Part shown: positions 22,246 to 30,363 of the stretch, piece after piece | Numbering within the stretch: position 1 is the stretch's first letter | Layout of the letters: every line of letters begins with the position of its first letter | DNA from: Dendrosporobacter quercicolus | GTDB lineage: Bacteria > Bacillota > Negativicutes > DSM-1736 > Dendrosporobacteraceae | NCBI RefSeq assembly: GCF_900104455.1 | Contig: NZ_FNHB01000017.1 | Location: 1 to 35,196, forward strand | Reading direction: 5' to 3' | DNA length: 35,196 nt | The notes under the pieces: generated by a model | The model's input: only the letters and a program-made list of their open reading frames with translations | Told to the model about the DNA's origin: nothing | Database searches by the model: none | Program-made: the position numbers and the translations under genes

Positions 22246-23205
22246 TTAAGCAATTAAACGGGCGACAAGCTGATTTAAAGAGCCCTGATCAATCTCATAA
22301 TAAAAAGTAATGATTGCCTGATTATCCATCGCCAATTGCCGCACTAAGCTTTCCTGCGCCTCAGCAACCACCAGAACTTGATGGTGCGCAATAAAATTCT
22401 GTAGCATTTCCCGCTCACCGCGGTAAAGCAAGGTGGTAAAACTGACGTTTTCCAGCATAGTTCTGGCCATAAGATCGCCCAGTGTTTCAGCAAACTCCCT
22501 CGTACTGGCGACAATGCCGGCTGTAGTTCCCGCCGGTAAACGCGCCATTTTTATCACCGCCTCTAAATTAGGCGTTGTTGACACAATCATGATTTTGCTG
22601 CTGTTGCCCATCAGCCCGGTTACCAGCGCCTGATTTTCAGCATTGGTAACCACCAGATCGCAGGCATGTAAAAGTTCGACCGGAACAGCGCCGCTTACCA
22701 GTTCTTTCGTCGCCACAGCCTCAAAACCGACCTTGGTTAATTGACCGATTTGCGTGATATAGTGCTGAATATACTCCCTGGTATGATCAATCACCGCCAC
22801 CCGCAGCTGCTTTACCTCTTCATCCTTTTCTTTGGCCCGGATGCCGGCAATTGCGATAAACTGATCCACCGTAAAGCCTAGCCCAACCACCTTGGCCATG
22901 GCTTCATCAATGATTTTCAAAGCTCTTTCCCGGCGGCTGCCAGCGTAATCGGCTGTGCTGTCTTCAACATCCACCGACACTTGCCGGACAAAAGTCCCCC
23001 GCCCCTGACGGGCTTCCAAAAAACCTTCAATCAGCAATTCCCGATAGGCCGTACTGACTGTATTGCGGCTTATCCCCAGGGTTTGGGCCAGTTCCCGCTC
23101 TGTGGGGATTTTCCCGCCTGCGGGAAATTCTCCTGACTTGACCTTTTCCATAATGTAATTTTTCACCTGTATATAAATTGGCACGCCAAGCCGTTGTAAG
23201 ATCAT
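22246..23205 (-). CDS. GntR-family regulator of the glm-cit operon
   Basis: The 319-residue protein starts at ATG 23205 (GAGGTGGCGTTC upstream). The N-terminal winged helix is canonical GntR: PIYIQVKNYIMEKVKSGEF, KIPTERELAQTLGISRNTVS, TAYRELLIEGFLEARQGRGT. The C-terminal 240 residues are not an aminotransferase or UTRA domain that I recognise; alternating strands and helices (KIMIVSTTPNLEAVIKMA) suggest a two-lobed ligand-binding fold. It is the first gene of the operon and has a dyad operator between its promoter and start, so autoregulated control of glutamate fermentation is likely. The effector is unknown. Confidence 0.88.
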   Translation of the reverse strand: MILQRLGVPIYIQVKNYIMEKVKSGEFPAGGKIPTERELAQTLGISRNTVSTAYRELLIEGFLEARQGRGTFVRQVSVDVEDSTADYAGSRRERALKIIDEAMAKVVGLGFTVDQFIAIAGIRAKEKDEEVKQLRVAVIDHTREYIQHYITQIGQLTKVGFEAVATKELVSGAVPVELLHACDLVVTNAENQALVTGLMGNSSKIMIVSTTPNLEAVIKMARLPAGTTAGIVASTREFAETLGDLMARTMLENVSFTTLLYRGEREMLQNFIAHHQVLVVAEAQESLVRQLAMDNQAIITFYYEIDQGSLNQLVARLIA

Positions 23206-23224
23206 GAACGCCACCTCTTTTCAA

Positions 23225-23246
23225 TTGGACTAATCCATTAATCCAA
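23225..23246. promoter_or_regulatory. 22-bp dyad, likely GntR operator
   Basis: The half-sites TTGGACTAATC and TTGGATTAATG (opposite strand) match at 9 of 11 positions and abut. It lies between the operon promoter and the gntR start, downstream of the probable transcription start, where binding would block elongation. Confidence 0.65.
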
Positions 23247-23259
23247 TTTTTCCATATTT

Positions 23260-23288
23260 ATTATCTCATATTTGTCGGAAGAATTCAA
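23260..23288 (-). promoter_or_regulatory. Promoter of the gntR-glm-mal-cit operon
   Basis: On the minus strand TTGAAT and GATAAT are separated by 17 bp, 55 bp before the gntR start. No cobalamin riboswitch fold was seen in the short leader. Confidence 0.72.
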
Positions 23289-23386
23289 TAAATTTGTACA
23301 CAAAAAACAAGGTTATTCCGCAAAATAATTAGGCAAAACCGCCGAAAAGAACTCCAACCCGTTTATGGAGGCCAAAAAAGCGATAA

Positions 23387-23438
23387 AAACGCGGGCCAGG
23401 TCCCTTGTTTACAAAATAAGGGATCTGAACCCGCGTTT
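23387..23438 (-). terminator. Terminator downstream of the RDD gene
   Basis: AAACGCGGG and CCCGCGTTT form the outer stem and TCCCTT/AAGGGA an inner one. On the minus strand it runs into TTTTTATCG, about 90 bp after the RDD stop. It is larger than a usual terminator. Confidence 0.6.
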
Positions 23439-23447
23439 ACCACCCGT

Positions 23448-23468
23448 GACGGCTTCCGGCCGTCTTTT
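23448..23468 (+). terminator. Rightward hairpin with T-tract
   Basis: GACGGC, TTCCG loop, GCCGTC, then TTTT. It would stop plus-strand transcription entering the RDD gene. No plus-strand gene feeds it in the window. Confidence 0.5.
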
Positions 23469-23530
23469 GTTCTGCCGGCGTTCTTACAGCGCCAGCTCTT
23501 TGTAATACTGCTGCCGCCCAAACCAGTTTT

Positions 23531-23974
23531 TTAGGGCTGCTTTCTAATCACCACTGTTCCGGCCAGCCTGTCGCCGAGACGCTGATTGACAGGCGACAGC
23601 CAAACCATGACCGCCCCCAGCAAATAGGCAAACGGCAGTCCGTCAATCAGCCGGCAGATTGTTCGGATGGCCGACGACCGGACATCACAGGGACTTCCGT
23701 CGGTCTTAACCACCTTCAGTCCAATCATCATTTTACCAATCGTGGCGCCGATAGCACTTTCAAAGTAGACATAATAGGCAAAGCTCAACAGCATCGTCAG
23801 ATACAGGGATAGCCCCTCAAGAGCAAAACCATCAGACCAGGAATTCCCCAAAATGGCTGCCGTTAAATAGGCAACCGGCAAAAAAACCAGTCCGTCAATC
23901 AGGATTGCCGCACAACGGCTGCCGATCCCGGCGGCGCGCCCCAGACCGCTCATAATAGTACGATGATTCTCCAC
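23531..23974 (-). CDS. RDD-family membrane protein
   Basis: The product is about 147 residues from GTG 23974 (GGGAG eight bases upstream); a GTG three codons earlier is the alternative but crowds the ribosome site. RDD traits are present: GIGSRCAAILIDGLVFLPVAY as the first span with Arg and Asp, then SFAYYVYFESAIGATIGKMM, GLKVVKTDG and AIRTICRLIDGLPFAYLLGA. Three membrane spans. The family is linked to ion or small-molecule transport but is mostly uncharacterised. It stands alone between two terminators. A frame shifted by -1 remains open for 15 codons past its stop. Confidence 0.85.
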   Translation of the reverse strand: MENHRTIMSGLGRAAGIGSRCAAILIDGLVFLPVAYLTAAILGNSWSDGFALEGLSLYLTMLLSFAYYVYFESAIGATIGKMMIGLKVVKTDGSPCDVRSSAIRTICRLIDGLPFAYLLGAVMVWLSPVNQRLGDRLAGTVVIRKQP

Positions 23975-24085
23975 TGCCCTCACTCCCTAGAATCGTGATC
24001 TTCCGCTATATTATATGCACCAAACCGGGTTTACGACTTACCGAAACACTTTGCCAAAATCAGGTCTGCTCTCATCGAAAAAAAC

Positions 24086-24103
24086 AAGCGCCTCCCGGCG
24101 CTT
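24086..24103 (-). terminator. Terminator of the rph-rdgB-yfcE transcript
   Basis: AAGCGCC, TCCC loop, GGCGCTT; on the minus strand followed by GTTTTTTT, just past the phosphodiesterase stop. Confidence 0.85.
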
Positions 24104-24120
24104 ATGAGAATACCTTCGTT

Positions 24121-24588
24121 TTACTTTAGTTCCCTGATTTCGGCGGTCATATCGTCAGCCGAAATCTCGATAACGGCATAGGTCGGATACGCCCGGCGCG
24201 GCTGGGCAATACTGCCTGGATTGACAAGCAGCAGACCATCCGTTTTTTCAACCAGTGGCACATGGGTATGGCCAAATACGGCAATATCAACGCCATAGCG
24301 CCGCGCCCACCAGATAATTTCCTGATGATTTTGCTTAACCTGATAGCGATGCCCATGGGTCAGCCAAATTTTCCGGCCGGCCAAAGCAATAAATTCATCC
24401 GGCTTGGCCGGAACCCTGCCGTCACAGTTTCCCGCCACGGCCACCACGGTACTGTTTCCGGCAAACGCGCTTGCATCCTGGCTGCAGTCACCGGCATGAA
24501 GCCATAAGTCAACCGGTCCGGCGGCGGCGGCGGCTCTCTGAATCGCCAGCCGGTCGCCATGGCTGTCGCTGACAACACCGATTTTCAT
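24121..24588 (-). CDS. YfcE/MJ0936-type metallophosphoesterase
   Basis: The 155-residue phosphodiesterase has all motifs of the small calcineurin-like family: VVSDSHGDRLA (D8, H10), WLHAGDCS, VAGNCDGRV, WLTHGHRYQVKQ, VFGHTHVPLVE and VNPGSIAQPR. These bind two metals and hydrolyse phosphodiesters or nucleotides in vitro; the natural substrate is unknown. ATG overlaps the rdgB stop by 4 nt (ATGA). The rph-rdgB-yfcE order is common in Firmicutes. Confidence 0.93.
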   Translation of the reverse strand: MKIGVVSDSHGDRLAIQRAAAAAGPVDLWLHAGDCSQDASAFAGNSTVVAVAGNCDGRVPAKPDEFIALAGRKIWLTHGHRYQVKQNHQEIIWWARRYGVDIAVFGHTHVPLVEKTDGLLLVNPGSIAQPRRAYPTYAVIEISADDMTAEIRELK

Positions 24589-25181
24589 TGCAAATAGCCT
24601 GCCAGTTTCTCGGCAATATTCCGGAGAGCTGCGCCCCGGTGGCTGATGGTATTCTTCTCGGCAATACTGATCTCGGCCAGCGTCTGCCCGAGCGCCGGAA
24701 TATAAAACAGCGGATCATAGCCAAACCCGCCGGCGCCGCGCGCCGCCGCCAGGATTTCGCCTTCACAGACGCCCTGGGCGGTAATGGTTTGTTTATCCGT
24801 ATCGACAAAGGCCAGTACACAACGAAATCTGGCGGTACGCTTTTCGTCGGCAACCCCCTTCAGCTTCGTCAGCAATTTGGCATTGTTTTGCGCATCGGTA
24901 GCCGTTTCTCCCGCATACCGGGCTGAATAAACACCCGGCTCGCCGCCCAGGGCGTCAACTTCCAGCCCTGAATCATCAGCGAGGCAGGCTTTACCGGTAG
25001 AGGCGGCATAAAACCTGGCCTTAATTAAAGCATTCTCAGAAAAATCAGCGCCGTTTTCAACTGCCTCCGGAACATCGCCAAGCTCAGCCAGCGAAACAAT
25101 CCTGACCGGCAAATGCTGCAATGCGGCCGCAATTTCGGCGACTTTACCGGCATTTTTACTGGCGATTACAATTTCCTTCAC
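24585..25181 (-). CDS. rdgB: XTP/dITP pyrophosphatase (HAM1/RdgB)
   Basis: The 198-residue enzyme clears non-canonical purine triphosphates. Motifs: [12 protein letters not shown] at the N-terminus, [38 protein letters not shown], and [12 protein letters not shown] near the end. GTG start overlaps the rph stop by 4 nt (GTGA). Full length. Confidence 0.96.
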   Translation of the reverse strand: MKEIVIASKNAGKVAEIAAALQHLPVRIVSLAELGDVPEAVENGADFSENALIKARFYAASTGKACLADDSGLEVDALGGEPGVYSARYAGETATDAQNNAKLLTKLKGVADEKRTARFRCVLAFVDTDKQTITAQGVCEGEILAAARGAGGFGYDPLFYIPALGQTLAEISIAEKNTISHRGAALRNIAEKLAGYLQ

Positions 25182-25924
25182 GGCTCACGTCCCACCTTCC
25201 AGGACAACTGTCCCAAAATTTCTTTCTGATAATCAATAAGTTCAGCAATCCCTTTATCCGCCCCGGCCAGCAGTTCATCCAGCTCCCGCCGGCTGAAAGG
25301 ACGTTCTTCGCCAGTTCCCTGCACTTCAACAAACTGCCCGCTGCCGGTCATGACAACATTCATATCAACAAGAGCCTGGGAATCTTCATCGTAACACAGA
25401 TCCACCACCACCGTACCATCCTTTAAGATACCCACACTGGCGGCAGCAAGAAAGTCTTTCACGGGAAATGGCTTTTCCACATTGGTATAAATCGAATTAA
25501 CGGCATCCACCAAAGCGACAAAGGCGCCGGTAATCGAAGCCGTCCGCGTTCCGCCATCGGCCTGAATGACATCACAATCCAGCCAGACAGTACGTTCACC
25601 CAGCGCTTTTAAGTCAACCACACTGCGTAGAGAGCGCCCAATCAGCCGTTGAATCTCCTGCGTTCGCCCGGTAACCTTGCCCCTGGCAGCCTCACGCGCA
25701 TTGCGCACCTGGGTAGAGCGGGGCAACAGGGAATACTCGGCGGTTATCCAGCCCTCGCCGCCCCCTTTTAAAAAAGGCGGAACCTTCTCTTCGATCGTGG
25801 CTGTGCAAATGACTTTGGTATTGCCGACCTCAATCAATACCGATCCTTCGGGATACTTTAAGTAATTTCTCGTTATTTTCACCTGGCGCATCTGCCCGGG
25901 CTTACGTCCATCAAGTCTAGCCAT
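25178..25924 (-). CDS. rph: Ribonuclease PH
   Basis: The 248-residue phosphorolytic 3' exonuclease trims tRNA precursors. It opens [20 protein letters not shown], then [56 protein letters not shown] with the conserved arginines, [19 protein letters not shown] and [21 protein letters not shown]. Complete. It begins a three-gene overlap chain with rdgB and the phosphodiesterase and follows the HDAC-family gene by 23 bp. Confidence 0.96.
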   Translation of the reverse strand: MARLDGRKPGQMRQVKITRNYLKYPEGSVLIEVGNTKVICTATIEEKVPPFLKGGGEGWITAEYSLLPRSTQVRNAREAARGKVTGRTQEIQRLIGRSLRSVVDLKALGERTVWLDCDVIQADGGTRTASITGAFVALVDAVNSIYTNVEKPFPVKDFLAAASVGILKDGTVVVDLCYDEDSQALVDMNVVMTGSGQFVEVQGTGEERPFSRRELDELLAGADKGIAELIDYQKEILGQLSWKVGREP

Positions 25925-25947
25925 TCGTACCTCCTGCGGGGATTACC

Positions 25948-27255
25948 CTAAAGTTTTTCCAATATATCCTGGTCCTTATCCTGTAAAAAATAATGTTGAT
26001 ACCGCCCCTGCCGCCTGGCCGTCAGGACGGCATCACGACCGGCCTGACGGCATGAAGGGCAAACCGCGCGCGGCAGGATAGCCGCAAACCCCGAAGAAAA
26101 GGCAGGTCCGTCGGCTTCGGTGGCAATCGTACAATAGCCGGCGCAACGGGAGCAAAGCCTTACTGTTTCGAGCTGCTGTTCATTAATACCGCTTTCATCA
26201 TAAAAAATATTACGCTTGCGCCGCCAGAACTCCCCGGCTTTAGCTTTTTCCTGACGGCTTAAATTATGCCTGCTCAGCCATATCCCGCGCCAGTTTTCGA
26301 CAAGCTGCCTCAAATAGGCCGCAGTTGCCGCCGGCTGAGCAGGACACCGGCCGATATCCGGTTCCACCACTTTAGTATAAGGTAAACCGGCCATTGCTAA
26401 AATAATGCCGACATTAACATAGGGCAGCGCATCTTCAATTGAATAGCCCCCTTCCAGCACTGCAATATCAGCCTGCAGTTTGGCCGCCATTGCGGCATAT
26501 CCTTGAGCGGTAATTGCCATATTGGCCAAGGGGTCGCTGTAATGATTATCCTGGCCGGCGGAATTGATAATAATATCCGGTTTAAAATCAGCCAGCACCG
26601 GCAAAATCAAGTGATCCAGCACATAATGCAGACCCTCGTCGCCGGTGCCTGGCGGCAGGGGAAGATTCATCGTTGTTCCCAAGGCATTGGGGCTGCCCAG
26701 TTCTTCAATAAAGCCCGTACCCGGATATAATGTCCGCCCATCCTGGTGAAAGGAAACAAACAAGGTATCCGGGTCATGATAAAAAATATCCTGCGTCCCG
26801 TCGCCGTGGTGAACATCGGTATCGACAATCGCCACCCGCCCCAGGTTATAATGACGCCGCAGATACTCCACCATAATTGCTTCAATATTAACTGTGCAAA
26901 ATCCCCTGGTACCATGCACCACTCGCATCGCATGATGGCCGGGCGGCCTGACCAGGGCAAAAGAGCGCTCAACTTCTTTTTTCATAACCGCTTCGGCCGC
27001 GGTTATTGCTCCGCCCGCCGACACCAGATGAGCTGCGCTAATCAGCTCCTTGATGTCAGGCACGCCGATATGCACCCGGTTGATATCAGCATATTCGGCT
27101 AAACGGGGTTTATACTCCCTGATTCCCGGCAAATCCAGCAGGCCTTCTTCGACAATCTGATCTCTGGTATAGAGCAGCCGCTCCTGACGTTCGGGATGGG
27201 TAGGGCTAATCGCCCAGTCGAAAGCCGGAAAAAAAACCAAACCGAGCTTATCCAT
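25948..27255 (-). CDS. Histone deacetylase/acetoin-utilization-family hydrolase with Cys-rich tail
   Basis: The product is 435 residues from ATG 27255 (GGGAGG eight bases upstream); the longer frame starting at 27300 runs into the preceding gene. The deacetylase fold spans about 1-310: RPPGHHAM (H107-H108), IVDTDVHHGDGTQD (D147, H149 zinc ligands), SAGQDNHYSDP (D236) and VLEGGYS (Y271). Family members remove acetyl or related groups from small amides or proteins. The C-terminal 125 residues are additional: a helical stretch and then LCSRCAGYC and VCPSCRQAGRD, two paired-Cys knuckles like a zinc ribbon. It overlaps the hydantoinase-family gene by 8 bp. Substrate unknown. Confidence 0.88.
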   Translation of the reverse strand: MDKLGLVFFPAFDWAISPTHPERQERLLYTRDQIVEEGLLDLPGIREYKPRLAEYADINRVHIGVPDIKELISAAHLVSAGGAITAAEAVMKKEVERSFALVRPPGHHAMRVVHGTRGFCTVNIEAIMVEYLRRHYNLGRVAIVDTDVHHGDGTQDIFYHDPDTLFVSFHQDGRTLYPGTGFIEELGSPNALGTTMNLPLPPGTGDEGLHYVLDHLILPVLADFKPDIIINSAGQDNHYSDPLANMAITAQGYAAMAAKLQADIAVLEGGYSIEDALPYVNVGIILAMAGLPYTKVVEPDIGRCPAQPAATAAYLRQLVENWRGIWLSRHNLSRQEKAKAGEFWRRKRNIFYDESGINEQQLETVRLCSRCAGYCTIATEADGPAFSSGFAAILPRAVCPSCRQAGRDAVLTARRQGRYQHYFLQDKDQDILEKL

Positions 27256-28927
27256 CCTGCCATACCTCCCGGGAAAACCCGGAAACAGCAGTAAGTACAC
27301 CGGGTTTTATTTGTATTTTACAAGTAAGAATTTTGCCGGCGGTTCGAAAGCCGCGGACGATATTAAATTCTTCCTCTGCAACAATTTCGCTAGCCTCAAC
27401 AGCAATGCCGGCTTTGGCGGCCCGTTCCCGCAAATATTGCCCGGTTAAGCCCCGGGCTTCCTTCAAACCAAACCGCCCGGTGGGAATTGGCGCTGTAACA
27501 CCGCTTTCAGCCACCGTATAACTGCCCGCCGCCGTATCGGCCCGCAAAGTGGCCGCCAAAGTCGGGCGGGCAACGGCTGCCCCGGCGGCGTTCACCACCG
27601 GACTGCCGGCGGGAACCGTAAAGGGTATTTTCATCTGGTCTGCGATTGCCGCCGTCAGTCCGCCGGCGGCGCCGCCTACCCCGATCAGCAGTTCAGGCTT
27701 AAATACGTCATGCTGGACAATGTCCTCAACCCGGTATACCGGCTCAGCGCTCCAGTCGGCAATCAACCGGCCGATGCCCCGGCAAATCTGCTGAACGGCC
27801 TGGTCAACCACCAGCCGGGCCATCGCCCGCAGTTCCAGCTTGTCCCCGCCGAGCCGCCGCATCGCCTGCCCGGCCAGTTGCCGATCGCCAAACCCGGCCA
27901 GCCCGGCTACAATTAAAGCGTCCGACAAGGTGGGCTCAGGTCCGCCCAGCGCCATGGCCCGCCCCAGCCGTTTAGGGCCAATCGCAAGCTGATCGCCGTC
28001 CCAGCGAACATGGCTGTCGCCGCCTACCCCAACCGAGCTTAGCTTAAACGCCCGGACTGCGGTGGGATACCCGTTAACCGCCGCACCCTTCCGGGAAAAC
28101 ACCGGCAAGCCATGCTCCCACAAGGCAATGTCCGTTGTCGTCCCGCCAATATCCAGCGAGACTGCCGGAACGTTGGGACGCGCCAGCGCCATGACGCCCA
28201 GCACACTGGCGGCGGGGCCGGTAAAAATCGCTTCCACCGGCGACCTTCCGGCAGCCGCCAGAGGCAGGGTGCCGCCGTCGGCCTTTAAAATATAAACCGG
28301 CGCCTTAATTCCCCGCTGCCGCAGAGCGGCTTCCACCGAACGGAGAAATTCGTTAAAGCAGGGCCATACTGCGGCATTATAATAAGCACTGTTCGTTCGC
28401 CGCCAAAAATTCAGTTCGCCGCTCAGCTCCGCTCCGGTTGTAATATGACGCGGTTTAAAGTCCTGGCGCAGCCAGGCGGCTGTCTGCAGCTCGTGGCCGG
28501 GATTGCGGACGGAAAACTTCCCGGAAACGGCGAATAAATCATAGCCGCTCAGCCGGCCTCCTGCTGCGGCTAATTCCCGCCGCAGGACGGCGGCGGCTTC
28601 CCGCCCGCGATGATCAATATAGCCTGGCAACACTACAGGCGTTACCGGCAATAAGCCGGCAATGTCCACCCCGGGACCGGGAAGAATGACCAGCGCCGCG
28701 CTTTCAATTTCATCAGCAACAATCGCATTGGTGACAATGGTCGTTGACAACGCCACCCGGGTGATATCCTCAGGCTTCAAACCGGCCAATACCTGGTCGA
28801 TCGCCCCGACAACGCACGTTAAAAGCTGCTTGCGGGTTGTCGGCGTTTTTGCATACTGCATCACTTTACCGCCGTCAATGACTACCGCATCGGAAAAAGT
28901 ACCGCCTACATCAAGGCCTAGCAGCAT
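27248..28927 (-). CDS. Hydantoinase/oxoprolinase-family protein (HyuA-like)
   Basis: The 559-residue protein starts at ATG 28927 (AGAGGGATAACA upstream), giving MLLGLDVGGTFSDAVVIDGG. ASKHA-type phosphate loops are seen there and at VSLDIGGTTTDIALWEHG. LSTTIVTNAIV, FTGPAASVLGVMAL and LIGVGGAAGGLTAAIADQM are family blocks. Typical HyuA subunits are about 700 residues and work with a HyuB partner; here there is no hyuB and the protein is shorter, as in the Firmicute stand-alone branch. ATP-dependent opening of a cyclic amide or lactam is possible, unproven. Coupled to the deacetylase-family gene. Confidence 0.85.
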   Translation of the reverse strand: MLLGLDVGGTFSDAVVIDGGKVMQYAKTPTTRKQLLTCVVGAIDQVLAGLKPEDITRVALSTTIVTNAIVADEIESAALVILPGPGVDIAGLLPVTPVVLPGYIDHRGREAAAVLRRELAAAGGRLSGYDLFAVSGKFSVRNPGHELQTAAWLRQDFKPRHITTGAELSGELNFWRRTNSAYYNAAVWPCFNEFLRSVEAALRQRGIKAPVYILKADGGTLPLAAAGRSPVEAIFTGPAASVLGVMALARPNVPAVSLDIGGTTTDIALWEHGLPVFSRKGAAVNGYPTAVRAFKLSSVGVGGDSHVRWDGDQLAIGPKRLGRAMALGGPEPTLSDALIVAGLAGFGDRQLAGQAMRRLGGDKLELRAMARLVVDQAVQQICRGIGRLIADWSAEPVYRVEDIVQHDVFKPELLIGVGGAAGGLTAAIADQMKIPFTVPAGSPVVNAAGAAVARPTLAATLRADTAAGSYTVAESGVTAPIPTGRFGLKEARGLTGQYLRERAAKAGIAVEASEIVAEEEFNIVRGFRTAGKILTCKIQIKPGVLTAVSGFSREVWQDG

Positions 28928-28973
28928 TGTTATCCCTCTTCTCCAAAGCATCGGCAATAACGCTAAATAGTTA

Positions 28974-29000
28974 AAGAGGATAGCACAATTCTATCCTCTT
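28974..29000. repeat. Perfect 10-bp hairpin between two operon genes
   Basis: AAGAGGATAG and CTATCCTCTT flank seven bases. On the minus strand only three T follow, so it may be a weak terminator or a processing site between the F420-ligase-like and hydantoinase-like genes. Confidence 0.55.
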
Positions 29001-29010
29001 AGCAACACCT

Positions 29011-29673
29011 TTAACCTGCAACCACCGCTTGCGCCCGGGCATAATTTTTGATAATGACAATCGGCGTCTTTTGCGATGCATTGCCAAACGGATTATCAAT
29101 CAGGGTTTTTGCCAACAGCCGGGCATCAAGCCCAGCCGATATCCCCACAATCCGCGAACGTTTTAAATCATTTACATCAGCAACGGTTGCCCCGTAGCAG
29201 CCCAGCCGCTGTTTGATCTGCTCGGCCACACCCGCCGGATTAACCGGGCCGAAGACAATATGCTTATCAAACGGCGGCATCGTGCCGGTAACATCATCAA
29301 TCAGCGCGGCCTGCTCACCGGCTAATTCATAAAATACGCCGTTTTTGCCGACCAGCTTGGCCAGCAGGCCGGCAATCATGGCAAAAAAGAACCGCCATTC
29401 GCCTTCCATGTTCATTGCGGCCTGCATTCCGTAGACGCTGGACAAACTGCCCTTCTGCGGCACAAACCGGCACATAACCCGGGCCAGCAGCCCTGGCTTC
29501 AGGTCTTCCGGGCGGGTGATCCGGCCCTGGGTAATTGCCACAACGCTTTCCGCCACTGAAATAACGTCGTCAGGGCCGACATCAGCCTTAGCATACTGTT
29601 CAATAATATCCACAATGTTATCTTTGTCGGTTAAAATCCGGGTACGCACCGGGATCAGTTCAAGTTCAGCCAT
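29011..29673 (-). CDS. Coenzyme F420-0:L-glutamate ligase-like protein (CofE fold)
   Basis: The 220-residue protein shows the CofE-like pattern: ELIPVRTRILTDKDNIVDII, DVISVAESVVAITQGRI, LGCYGATVADVNDLKRSRIVG and a C-terminal GNASQKTPIVIIK. FGPVNPAGVA and DDVTGTMPP are in the middle. True CofE adds glutamate to F420-0. No other F420 gene is visible, and most Firmicutes lack F420, so it probably acts on another acceptor. It overlaps the upstream gene by 8 bp and is followed by a hairpin. Confidence 0.8.
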   Translation of the reverse strand: MAELELIPVRTRILTDKDNIVDIIEQYAKADVGPDDVISVAESVVAITQGRITRPEDLKPGLLARVMCRFVPQKGSLSSVYGMQAAMNMEGEWRFFFAMIAGLLAKLVGKNGVFYELAGEQAALIDDVTGTMPPFDKHIVFGPVNPAGVAEQIKQRLGCYGATVADVNDLKRSRIVGISAGLDARLLAKTLIDNPFGNASQKTPIVIIKNYARAQAVVAG

Positions 29674-30223
29674 GTCTATCCTCCTGTCGCGGACCGGCCG
29701 GCGCCCCCGCCGCCTTACGGATATCAGCAGCCGGCATCAGCAGCCTTGTTTTGCTAATATACCAGTCACTGCGCGCTACAATTTGATATACAATGTCAAT
29801 CGGCATGTCCACCATTTGTGCAAGCGCCTGCTCGATATTGCCCCCCTTGCGCGCAGTCAGCTTAACGGTGACAACAACAGTCTGACCGGTGTTTTTTGGT
29901 ACAATGACCGCCTCAAAATATCCGTCAGGCCGCGGCGCTGCCTCCAGCTCCAGCCGTGAATAAACTTCTACGCCGTCATACTGCTCATATGGCAGCAGAT
30001 GCCTGGTATAACAATCCATCATTGTTCCGTCTTGCGTCCCTTTGTTCACAAACGGTACTTTACACTTAACCGTAATGCTTGCAGCACTGCGCTCAGCCAG
30101 TTCAAAACCGGTCGCCTGATTTACCTGAAAATCAAATTCAGCATCGCCCTGCTTGACTATATACAGCCAAATAGCCAGTGACGCGACCCCGGCTGCAACC
30201 AACAACCCAATGAAAAAATCCAC
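29666..30223 (-). CDS. Membrane-anchored protein of unknown function
   Basis: The 185-residue protein starts with GTG after GGAGGCATAGCG. A single N-terminal span, FFIGLLVAAGVASLAIWLYI, is followed by a soluble beta-rich domain (SITVKCKVPFVNKGTQDGTM, EAVIVPKNTGQTVVVTVKLT). The domain has the look of an immunoglobulin-like or DUF-type sheet. A basic, Ala/Pro-rich tail ends GPRQEDRHG. It overlaps the CofE-like gene and is next to a small membrane ORF, so the two may interact. No family recognised. Confidence 0.72.
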   Translation of the reverse strand: MDFFIGLLVAAGVASLAIWLYIVKQGDAEFDFQVNQATGFELAERSAASITVKCKVPFVNKGTQDGTMMDCYTRHLLPYEQYDGVEVYSRLELEAAPRPDGYFEAVIVPKNTGQTVVVTVKLTARKGGNIEQALAQMVDMPIDIVYQIVARSDWYISKTRLLMPAADIRKAAGAPAGPRQEDRHG

Positions 30224-30240
30224 CGCTATGCCTCCATCCG

Positions 30241-30363
30241 CTAAACTCCAGTAATATAATTATACCAAAAAAACCCTGTAAGGGCTAGTACTGCACCAAC
30301 CCAGAATCCCACAATTGCTGCCGGATGAATTTCCGTAATACTGCTCCTCCGCAGCCTTAACAC
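30241..30363 (-). CDS. Uncalled 40-residue single-span membrane peptide
   Basis: Reading on past murI, a frame opens with GTG overlapping the murI stop (GTGTTAA) and encodes MLRLRRSSITEIHPAAIVGF followed by a hydrophobic helix and FFWYNYITGV. A strong GGAGGAG ribosome site lies inside it, 5 bases before an ATT codon that would give a 32-residue form (ITEIHPAAIV start). The basic N-terminus and the WVGAVLALTGFFWY helix fit a small inner-membrane protein. It is followed directly by the ribosome site of the next membrane-anchored gene. The start codon is uncertain, as ATT starts are rare. Confidence 0.5.
   Translation of the reverse strand: MLRLRRSSITEIHPAAIVGFWVGAVLALTGFFWYNYITGV

Noticed and set aside
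23206-23330. Cobalamin riboswitch before the glm operon
   Set aside because: The leader is too short and lacks the B12-box pattern.
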